DNA of 64,000 nucleotides from Marthasterias glacialis. Lineage: Eukaryota; Echinodermata; Asteroidea; Forcipulatida; Asteriidae. Of the stretch, positions 27,301-39,300 are shown piece after piece (positions within the stretch are counted from its first letter, which is position 1; each line of letters opens with the position of its first letter). The stretch covers positions 5,292,174 to 5,356,173 of the forward strand of contig OU452223.1 of the NCBI GenBank assembly GCA_911728455.2. The letters run 5' to 3'. Made by a program: the position numbers and the translations under genes. The notes beneath the pieces were generated by a model. It was not told the origin of the DNA and ran no database searches. It worked only from the letters and a program-made list of their open reading frames with translations.

Positions 27301-30300
27301 TGCGATGTCAAGATTACGATAATCTAAAAATATCACATGGTCCCGCAAAGAAAAAACATGATGTCAACTTCCAAAGGTTGGAAGGTCGGAAGTCCTATCA
27401 CCAACACACACCCACATACGACACGGCCTGACAAGAAGCATTTTTGGTTACTGAGAAAATGGCGCTGACCTTTCATATTACACTGGTCACTCATCAGTTT
27501 ACACAGCAGACATTTTCTAAGTAGACGTTCGTATGCAATTGACCCATATGGATTTTCACCCATGGTGGGTCAGCGGAGTTCTGTGCATGACATCACAAGT
27601 GACAGTTTGAATCTGTCACAGGTTAGTTGGTAGGAATACGCTGCAGTTTAGTAAAACAATTGGAACAAAAACAGAGGAGTGAAAAGACAGTGGTGTACCT
27701 TCCCTTTCAATTCAGATTTGTTTTTGTCTTTCTTCCAGTTCCCAACCCTCCCCTGAACCCTTTGACCCCTTCCTTCATTGAGGCCAAGACACCGGTGTCC
27801 CTCTTAGTGAGATGGACTCGCCCTGCCGGAGATGTGACTGGCTACCGGGTAAATATAATCCTGAATTTGTAACTTTGTATTTTTGTTGAAATTCGGAAGA
27901 CTTGAACGATGGTCACCCGGACATTCCATGCCGGAGCATGTACAGTGCATGCACTCAGTGCAATACTTCGTTTTACCCACAAAAAGAGGACAGGTGGTAC
28001 TGAAAGTAATGCTGAAATTCTCCCCTTATGGGGGAGTTATTGTGTAATCCCCAATTCCAGATCTTTGACCTTTTTTTTATAAGAAGAGGATTACGAGACA
28101 TCAAGAGTCTTCCACCATTGTTTATCATTGTGTTTCGGCTCAATAGAGATAAGTTCCAGTGAGCGGAGATTCCAGCCTTGGTTCCGGCCATGGGACCAAT
28201 TACCGGTTGTGTGTCCCGGCCAAGGTTTTGCAATTCATGCTGAATGAATCTGATATTTTCACCAAAGAGAAACAAAAAATCCCAGTGCTTCAATGAGAAT
28301 CTCTGCATTGTTTAGTCAGGGTTTTCTTTGCCAGGGGTGTTCTCAAAGAAAAATTATTCTGACTGTCCCGAGAAGTTGATACTGTCAGGTGGCACGGAAA
28401 ACCTTGGCATTAACTGGTAAAATAAAACTTGAATCACCTTCTGTGGCAGCCCTGGATGTGATGTATCAATACCACCTGGGGTGGATTTCACAAAGCTCTA
28501 GGACTAGTCTCATCTCGAGTTGGGACGAGTAACTGGTCCTAACTTATAGGACTAGTCCTAAGTTAGGACTAGTCATAAGTTAGGACTAGTCCTAAGTTAG
28601 GACTAGTCCTAAGTTAGGACTAGTCCTAAGTTAGGACTAGTCATAAGTTAGGACTAGTCTTAAGTTAGGACTAGTCCTAAGTTAGGACTAGTCCTAAGTT
28701 AGGACTAGTCCTAAGTTAGGACTAGTCCTAAGTTAGGACTAGTCCTAAGTTAGGACTAGTCCTAAGTTAGGACTAGTCCTAAGTTAGGACTAGTCCTAAG
28801 TTAGGACTAGTCCTAAGTTAGGACTAGTCCTAAGTTAGGACTAGTCCTAAGTTAGGACTAGTCCTAAGTTAGGACTAGTCATAAGTTAGGACTAGTCATA
28901 AGTTAGGACTAGTCATAAGTTAGGACTAGTTTTGTGAAATCCACCCCAGGGGCGGATCCAGGATTTTCCAAACGGGGGAGGGGGGGGAGGGGAGGGGGGC
29001 ATGGAATTTACCGATCAAGCAGCAAATGATGATTGAAGGCAAGTTGTGGCCTCTTATTGTTTGACATTACAGTGAACATTGTAGTTTAATGTCGAAAGTT
29101 TATTTCTCATTGCAAGTGGGCGGGATGATATCTTGATTTTTTTTTTTCGGAAAGAAAAATAGGGGGGGGGGAGTGTGCACCCCTCACGCCCCCCTTGGAT
29201 CGGCCCGTGGGACATACAAATGTCTACAAACTATATAATTTGAAAATTTTAATTTTCTGTAACCACTAGGTGTCCTATATATCGGATGGTACACCAAAGG
29301 TTACATCAGATGACATCACTGTAACCGAGACAAGGCTAGATGGGCTTACTCCGAACACAATGTACAACATTGAGGTTGTAACAGTGAGTGGAGTGGGGCA
29401 GTTGGAGCGCGTCAGTGAGCCTGCGTCCTACACAGAGTCAACACGTAAGTCTTTTAATTCCTTCCCTTCATCAGTGACTTATTCTACAAGCGCTAGGTGC
29501 CATGGTCTTACTCTGATGGGATTATCCAGTTGGTAAGTGATGTCGTTTTGGAGCCGAAGGTGCAATGTAAATGAATGGTATCCGTGCATGTTCATAGCCA
29601 TTTGTTACAGTGCACTTCCGGCTCCAAATCGTCATCACTTACCAACTGGATAGAGTGTGTGGTAGCATACATGACTTGTAAAGATTGACAGACTTCAAAA
29701 TGATCTGATTCAATCTGAAAGCTCAATTTTTGTATCATATCAATTTGCTTATGGCCCAAACTGCTCAAATTTATTTTACTCTGTTTTACTGAATTTTGCA
29801 CGTTGTGCGATTGTAACAAAATGGTAACAAAATGGTCTTATAACCATTTACCAACACAATATTTAAAATAAAGTGCAAAAAACCAGGACAAAATTTGTCA
29901 CAGTTGAGAACAGGTGGATAGGCTTGATTGATAAACCAATGATGTATCACCGTCCCTTCAACTTGTATCTTTCTCTTTCTTTAGCTGCCGTACCGGCTGG
30001 AGAGGTGCTGGTACGGGGATTAACATCGACATCCGTGGATGTTGTGTGGGCCCCTGTGGGCTCCCTTAGGTACAACGTCATCATTGCAAATACAGTTGAC
30101 TCAATGTCTGTGGTAAGACATCTAGTAAACAAATATTGACTGCTTCGAGTGTCGTGGTTAGTTGTAACCATAGCACAAGTAAAATCAGTCAAGTTTTGTT
30201 TTATAACACCCCATACACATATTGTGCCCAGACGTCTAGGTACCAAGAAACTACTGTTGCTATGGATATAGTACATTGGTTGCTATGGGTGTAGTCAGAG

Positions 30301-33300
30301 CTGCCAACTCTCCCTGATTCTGCAGAAAGTTCCCTGAAAATAAACCAATCTTTCCATGTTCTGTTGAACAAATTTGAAAATGTACCTGATTAGGAATCTT
30401 GTTCCCAATCAGGGCCCAATTTCATGGCTTTGCTTACCGTGGAATTCTGCTCTTATGCCCTGCCACGGCTCATAGGAGTACGCGCTTTACAGGGTACCGT
30501 AAGCGCAGAACTCTTTGGTTATCAGCGCCATGAAATTGGGCCCTGGTTGAATGTAATTCTAATTATCTCCCTGATCGCTGTACAAAATCTCCCTGGTTGC
30601 AACATGCAAATGTTGGCAGCTCTGGTGTAGTACATTGGTTGCCGTTGGTTCGATACGGGTATAGCGTGTCACGTTCGCGCGGCTCTCTATTAAAAATAAG
30701 ACATATCATGTGACTCGCTCTTAACCAATCAAAAGGCAGAATCTTTGTAAGGGATGTTTTAATAGTTTACATGTACCCATTTGATCCATTTGAAAAATAA
30801 GCTTTGCATGGTGAAAATTCAAATCTAAACAGGTTTGGAGCCATGGGTTGTAGAAAGTAGCGCAGGTGTTCAGTTATAAGCTCATCAATTTGAATAGTGT
30901 CTGGTTCCTTGACTTGCACGGCAGTCACTTGAAGTGAACATGCGATTTTTAATCTCTCAGATTACAGACAGCGCACTGTGCTACAGTTCTGTCAAATAGA
31001 TAAGAGTACACAGACAATACTCGCAGGCAAATGTTCTTTGAAAATTAAAATCTTTCTTCAATGACGTACAATGACTAAACATGTTTGCGTGCAGTGTGAC
31101 TTCAAAACGGTTGTGCATATACAATGTAGAGTTAGCGCTCTAGTCAATATGTATAAGCTCTAGTAGTGCACTACTTCAGGTTGCGGCTCAGGAATGCGAG
31201 ATGATCAGTGCTGCTGATAAGAATTCTTTGGTTTTATTGACTGGACTTTATTTTCGAGCATGCCGTATTTTTGTTTCCATTTCCTGAATAGGTGCTCGAT
31301 GAAGCTGTGGAACCAGTTAGTTATGAGTTCACCGGACTAAAACCATCCACTGTGTACATTGCAACAATCAACGCCCTGAATACAACGGCTTCCTTCACCA
31401 AAGATGTTCGCACAAGTAGGATTACAGTTTGTCTTTCTTGTTATCATTAGTGTTTCATATTTGTAGGGTTGAAAGCAGGTGTACTTTTGATAAAGTGGAA
31501 GAATGCAATCTTTCCATATGTTTGTAAACTTGGTGGTCGGGTTGGTGTAGTGGTATCTTTCCTCGCCTTCCACTTCTGGGACCTCGGTTCGAATCCCACC
31601 GGGGCGCTATGTGGATTGGGTTTTTCAGTCCCTACCTGACTGCATGGGTTTTCCCTGGATGAATTCTCTGGGGTTTCCCCTCCCACAGTTTTAAACTAAA
31701 AGCTTCCTTCCTTGTCTTCTCTCCATGGGGTTCTTGGCTAGTATAGTGATTAAGTTCACTTTTCTGAGAGTCCTCGGCTTCACAACCAGAATTAAAAAAT
31801 GAAATGAAGATAAAAACTAGCATGAGTGCATCATGTAGATTCAGAGTACAAGAAATACATCTCCAAAATACTTTAGACCAGTTGTATTTTTGACCAAATG
31901 GGGCACTTTCAACGGTGAATTTCCTTGGATCACATTTGTAACTTTGTCTTATTTTGACTGCCTGTATGTTGTTTTCTTGTACCAATACGGATAAATAATA
32001 ATAATAATAATATTAATAACAATAATGAAAGAAACAGTTCGAATCCCAGTCATGACACTTGTGTCCTTCAGCAAGACACTTAACGATAATTGCTTCTAGT
32101 AGTAGTAGGGGAAGAGGCAGTTATGTTTGTCTCGGAATGGATTCATTTACCCCTCCCTGCTCTTAGCTGTGCTTTGAAGAGACTTGTGTTTATATCTCTC
32201 CATGTCTTGTTTCTGCACATTGGGGCAGGTTTTTATCCCTTCAAAAAAGTAGTCCAAACCTCGAGTGGCCTTTGGGCCTTGTGATGGGCAAATTGCATAA
32301 CAAAAAATTTTGTAAAAAGTTGTTTGACTCGTTTTGCACCACCTGAATGTAGTTGACACAAACCCTCACCCGGTCAAAAATACTGCGAATTGTGGCTCCA
32401 TCCACAAAGGCAACTGCCTAACAATGATGGAAGGGGTGTGTTGAATTTGCGCCTCCGAACTCTTGCGCGAATCCCACTTTTTCTGCCTCATTTCCGACGA
32501 ACGACACAGTCTTGCCCTTGGGAATGAATGTTCACACCACTGGGCGGGGCAGTGACTATCAGTTTCAGCAACGCCTCAGTTTCAGCAACGCTTCCTGGGT
32601 GTATACAAAAGGCGTTGTCTGTTCATGCACTGATTGGAACTCCATGGGTTGTGAAAAAACATGGCTAAAATTACTAATAAGAAGTGCATTGACGATCCCC
32701 TGCCACAGCAGCATTCAAATAAAACAAGAAATAAAACAAGAAATTAGTCTAAAAAATATGAACAACAAATTGCATGTGGGTGGTCGTCACTGAACAGCGC
32801 CCTCATCATAATTCTTACAATGTTCCCTGATCTCTTCATGTCAGATCCCAGCTCTCCTGGTGCCCTGACAGTAAGCAGAATCACCCCAACGTCATTCACC
32901 GTAGAATGGGAACCAGCAAATTATCCATTTGACGGATACACCCTCGATCTTGTCGGGCCTGGTAACCCGTCCTATGAAAGAACAGTGGATTCAAACACGA
33001 CCAGGGCTGACTTCTCCACTCTGCAGCCACTGTCGGAGTACCGCGTGGTGGTGAGGTCGAGACTAGACGGAGTGAACCCGTTCCCAGACCAGTATGGGGA
33101 TCAGGCAGCGGAGATGGTGGTGTCAACTGGTGAGTCTCTCCGAAATCTTAAAATTAGAATCCGATTTTCTACCATAAAAAAAATGTAACTAAACTTAGGC
33201 TGTATCCAAATTAGCGGCTACGACAACGGCTTTGGCTGTTGCGTATGGTAATAATAATAAAAAGGCATTTATAAAGTGCAAAACATGACAGATTACCTCT

Positions 33301-36300
33301 GCCTCAAGGCGCTGTAAGTAACACAAAGTAAGTCTGAACCAGCCGAAAGTTACAAAGCAAAGTATTACACAGCTAAAGATAGTTTAAAGACACCCAATAT
33401 TAAGAAATACAAAAATAAGTTTCAAGGCTAAAAATACTGTTTAAATAGATGATTCTACAATAAACTTTAAGCTATGTCATAAAATATTGCCTAAAAAGAT
33501 GAGTCTTAAGGCGAGACTTGAACAGCTTTATGGTTGGCGACTCCTTGATGATTGGTGGAAGGCTGTTCTAAAGAGAAGGAGCTAATGGTGCTGCTATGGA
33601 TGTCCCGTGTACTTTAACGCATGAACAAGAAAGGAATTTTCTTGCTGGTCATGACGAATGAAAAAATGGATTGAATGAGATTGAATTGAATTTCCGCTCC
33701 ACAGCCAATATTGCATTTGATGAGATTGTCATCCGTAGCTACACTACTACCACGATCACTGCAATCTGGATGGAAAACATGGCTGCCGTCAATGGTTACC
33801 GGATCTATATCTACCGGTCAAGTGCTGGACGGGGAAACTTCCAGACACAGTTGGTTAACCCCAGCAACACGTTCCGGACTCACAGCTTTCCGGGACTTTC
33901 ACCAGGGGTGTTGTACACAATTGAGGTCGTGGTGACATCAACACTCACTCTGTCAACATTGCAACGAACCCGTAAGTATACAAAACCTCTTGAAATGATA
34001 ATGCAAACAAATTGATGAGAATGACGATGTCGCCACTGTGTTATATTGCAATCTTATGTGAATGCGTACCGTGTAATGCATTCTATAATTAGGAAATAAC
34101 ATAATAATTAGGGTGGCATGGGTGGCGTGTGCGTAAAGCACTCGCCTCTCACCAATGTGTCCCTGGTTCGATTCACAGCTAGGGCCATATGTGAGTAAGA
34201 GTTGTGCGTTGGTTCTCTTCTGTGCCAGGAGGGTTTTTCTCCAGGTCATCCGGTTTTCCTCCCTCCAGAAAAACCAAACACTTTCGATTTCAGGCTGTGC
34301 TCCATGGTCATATATATGGGTTGATGTTTCTGGCTGCCGAAGGCGCCCTTGAATGCCTGCAGCTCGAACACGTATAGGCGCGTCCTTCACAATTCAGCTT
34401 CTCAGCTGCCAGTAAGAATGATTAGACCTCCAAAATTATTATTATTATCATTAAACAGTGTGTCTACCCAGACTTTAGTGTGTGGTAATGACTGGCTTGG
34501 TCGTTGTTAATGGACCAAGCTGAAGCTACCACCTACCCTGCAGTGAAGACTGAGTTCCTCACACTGTTATTCCCATCAATGAATACCTTAAACGAAAAAG
34601 AAGAAAAAAAGAAGTTAAACATTAACAGAATTTGTGAGTTTTCTTTCGCCGATACTTTTAGACTTGTTCTATTCATGTTCAAGGGCCATTCTTTAGGCTG
34701 TTCGATTTTTGCGTGGCACCTCATCTCTTACACAACTATTTATGCATATTTTCAAGAACCAGACTATGAGCTTTGAAACTTAACATTACCATATATGGAA
34801 AAAAACTTACATTGGTTTTCGGCTTCATGCTTTACATTGTGTTGGTTTCATGTGCGTACCAGCTACTTCAAATTGATACATTGTATGTGTGTTCAAGCAT
34901 ACGCCTGGTATGCGCGTGCACGCGCCAGCAACATCTCGTCAAAAAAATGAAAAATACGCTCAAAGAAAACAGTTGACTTGATAGTTCCCTGCACAAGATG
35001 CAAAGTGCAAACAGAAAACAGTGCTTATTTTAGGGGTCATTATACGCTAGTTCATAGAGCCGGTCTTTCTGTCACATGTTGACACCCACAACAAGACCCA
35101 GTCTTCAACCAGTCAGAGTACATGTAAACTGTTCAAGTCATTTATTAATCAATAAGTAGAATAATAATTTGGGAGGCTAATCATCCTTTCTCGCAGCTGA
35201 GATGCTGAATTGCGAAGGACGCGGCTAAAATGTGGTAGAGCCGCAGGCATGTAAAGACACCTTTTGGCAGTCGTCCGCATCGACCCACGGAGCACAACCA
35301 GAGGTCGAAAGTTTTTTGTGGAAGGAGGTCAACCAGAGGGTCCGTAGAAAAACCCTCGTGGCACAGGAGAAAACCAAAGCACAATTCCACTCATATATGG
35401 TCCTAACTGGGAATCGAACCTGGGCCACAGTGGTGAGAGGCGAGCACTTAGCGCACTAGCCACCCATGCCATCATAAATTTATGCATTTCAACATGAAAA
35501 ATTGTGTAAACAGATTGCCACTCTACACATGTTTTTCCTCCTTGAACACGTTTATATGCAGCAAGATTCAGTGAGATATGCCCAAACTTCACCATGTATC
35601 TCTGTCAATAAACAACTGTTGTTCTAAAATGTGCAGATGAATGATATTGTTAAATCGTAGAGATTTGTGTACTTTGGGGACAATCCTTAGAGTCTACCCA
35701 AGGACCAATGTTTTAATTTCTCTTACCATCAGGTGCCAGTCAACCAGGCATCCCCTTCAAGCTGGCTTCATCATCGACCACTCTCTCTGTCGGTTGGAAC
35801 CCATCTCCAGGAGAGGTGGATTTCTACCTGCTGGAATATCTACCGGAAGACGGTAGCTCCGCCAATCCCATCACGGTACCAACTGACCAAGGCTCTATGA
35901 TTGTCCTTCGCGAGCTACTGCCTGGTGAAGACTACACAGTCTCTGTCAAGGCCGTCGCTGGCTCGGGCATGTTCAGGACGATCAGTGCTCCAAGCACTGG
36001 TGTCTTGAGAACAGGTATGGTTGAAGAAAAATAGTCTCACCTTGGGTGTGACATTTGAATTTAAGGCCGTATCCAAATTGGTGGCTCTGGCTAAGGCTAA
36101 GGGTGTTTCTATAGCTATCCTACACTACCTAGCCGTATCGGTAGCCACCAATACGCAACCTGTCTCCATTTTTTTAAAAACCTCTTATTATTTGTAATGT
36201 TTTACCTATACACCGATGTGTGTTAAGCACTGTATACTCAGTTCTTTCCTGAGTCCTGTGAAAAAAATCACAGGCATTTTCCTCGGTTGGAAAACGATAA

Positions 36301-39300
36301 CACTTAAGGAAGAAATATTTCAAGGAAAGTTTCCTACCATCATTATCTTTATACCATTTAAGGTATATGTAAATCTGTGAACATTTGTTTTTCTTCTTAC
36401 CAATGTTGAGCTGGGGCTTTAATGTTTGTATTATTTATTACTTGTAATTTATTTATTTATTTTTTTTTAATTACAACTATTATTCGTTACCCCCATGCAA
36501 AAAAATTCACATCTATATTATATTGTTTGTTTTTTGATTTTCTTTTTATACATTTGTTGAATTGTTACTTCTTATGTAATCTGGCCGCAATTTAGCTGTT
36601 GGCTGTAATGGTCGAATATTTATAAATCATTTCAAATCAAACCAAATCAAATCAAATCAAATCAAATCAAACAATTGGAAAATAACACTCTCCAGGCTTT
36701 GAATGACCTAGTGTCACGTTTTTTTGTTATTGTGGCCATGGCTCAGATTGCACTTGTTATGTTCGTACACCATTTTTCATTTGTCTATTTGCTGCAAAAG
36801 TGTTCAATCATTGAATCATACACGCTTAAACACAGGAAACGTATTATTTTATTAAATTTCAGTTTTTTTTAACATGATGTTTTGAAGTGACAGGACTAGA
36901 TGTCAGCAGCGTTGCCAGGATTTTTTCACTGGGGGCACTAAGGGCATTGCTTTTCAGTGGAGGGCCCAGGGGCCATGATTTGGGTTTTTTTTTTTCATGG
37001 GGGGCACCGGGGGGGGTGCGGGGGTCACCCCCAGGCCCGCTGTAGCTACGCCGCTGCGAGATGTCTTTAAAATACATCTGCGACATTTCAACCTTACAGA
37101 CCTTGCCCTTCCTGTGGAGGTCATCTTCCAGGAAATCCTGACCCGTTCCGTGGAGTTCACGTGGGGTGAAGTGTTCACAAGCTTCATCCAGTATGTGTAT
37201 GAGATCACCCCCTTGCAGGGAGAAAACATTGGTATCGTTCAGCCCGGCAGTCAGCGCATAGGCAGTTTCAGTGGCCTGGTACCTGGGAGACTATACAATG
37301 TCACTGTCACAGCTGGTACTCTGTCAGACACCAAAAGCTTTCGAACAAGTAAGTTGGACATTTTGCATTTTTTTCTCTCTGTTTTTAATCCCTGTTTCTT
37401 CAGGGGTCATTTGGATAACATGTGCCTTGTGATGCGCTGCTGAACAGCACTTTAAGTTAGTTTGCAGTTGTTAACGTTGATATGCATTCTAATTTGTGTT
37501 CCTTTGAAGTATATCTGTCGATTGTTCACCCTGCAAAACTTATGATTGATTTGTGTTTTCATTTGCAGTACCATTGACCCCTGGTGGTGTCTTTCCCGAA
37601 CCCTCCTTTGCAACACCAACCTCGGTAAGGTTTACCTGGAACCAGCCTCTAGATCCAACTTCGGAGTTTGACTCCTACCGCATCACGCACAACATCGGGG
37701 ACGGGCCCATTCTCGGAATGGTGTTCGTCTCACGCCAGGCGGATCAGTACCTCCTGGAGGGTCTGTTCCCGGCCACAGCGTATAACATTTTTGTGGCCAC
37801 GAGCTCTGGCATCGGCCTCCTCAGGACAATAAGTGAACCTGCAACTGCTGTGGCCTCAACCTGTAAGCATCAAGACCCTATCGATGGAAATATTTAAATT
37901 GTCAATAGGCCGTATTTTTGACAGCAAGAGGGCGCAATACTAATTCCATTTTGAAAGTACAAAAATAATTCAAAACATTTTCCAAGCCAACATCATACAT
38001 TGTAAAAACTGTCAATAAAAAGAAAAGAAAGTTGTATATTAACTGCTTTATTAGAAGTCTAATTGCATCTGGTTTACCGCACTATTTCTATGGTTTGACC
38101 CCCAATCTACCCCAAAGGGCGCCCTCTTGCAGACAAAAAATAAGGCCCATTCAGTCCTTAAAAACTCAGCTCATCTATAAATAAGAAATCCCTCCACTTA
38201 TGACATGAACTATTTTGTTGTTACTGTTGATAGAACAATGCCAGGAGTTGCATGATGGGAGACTTTTGGATGGTTCTTTTTCACAGTTCTCACCAGTAGT
38301 ACGCATGCCCTGAACTACTCGCGCACATGCTCAGAGCTGTCAAAAAGGACTGTTGTGTCTGCTGCCGCCAGCGTCTCAAAAGTGTCCAATTACATGAATA
38401 TGTCTTGCAAGCCTTCTTGTGGGGCTAATAAAGCATAACAGAATGTGTAGCTGTTCTTCACTGTTTTGGGGTTCTGGAAGAGTTGTGGGTTGCATCTAAA
38501 AATCAGTGCTGGACTTGGGTTTGATTTTCTTCAATTTTAGCATTTATTGTCTTGGATTGGAGGAAACTTTTACAACTTGCTGTAAGTTTCATCCTGGCAC
38601 TGTTTTCTGAACAATATTTGAGAAGACAAAACAATTATTTTGCTTGATCGTAGTTGAAAGAAGTTAGGAAGGGCCTTGTTCAATTTCTAAACAATCTGCA
38701 AATTATTTAGATGTAAGACCAGTTTTATGATGTATTCATCGTTGGGCTACTCCCCATTTTGTTTGTTTTTGCATTTCACAGTTACCCCAGCAGCAGGCGT
38801 TATTGTGGTACTTTCTGTGACAACGGACACGATTACAGCATCCTGGGGTGCAGCTGATGCTGTTGCGGGGTTCACGAGCTATGCTGTGGCCATTGACGAT
38901 CCGAACGCAATCATGGTCATCGACACAGTGCAGCGACGTGCGACCTTCTCCAACCTCACCCCAGGGGACTTGTTCAACATTAGTGTGACGGTCTTGACAG
39001 ATACAGGGATTCAGACATTTGCTCGCCAGAGAACATGTGAGTCACGGACTTAGGATCGAAGGCGGGGTTACCTCTTCATCATGGAGTGTCGCGGCTGAGC
39101 GATCTAGTCCGCCGAACTTAAGTTCTGTAGTTTACAGAATGTGGGTTCGACTCCCGGCTTGGCCAGTCGCTACACTTGTGTCCTTGAGCAAGACACTTTA
39201 CCATAATTGCTTTGTCCTTCGGATAGGACGTTAAGCCGTAGGTCCCGTGTACTAGGGTGGGTAGTAGTGCACCTAAAAGAACCCAGAACACTTATCGTGA

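Noticed and set aside
28533..28930. CRISPR-like array of short palindromic repeats
   Set aside because: There are no spacers: the 17-bp units are directly contiguous and the genome is eukaryotic. It is a minisatellite inside a TIR element.
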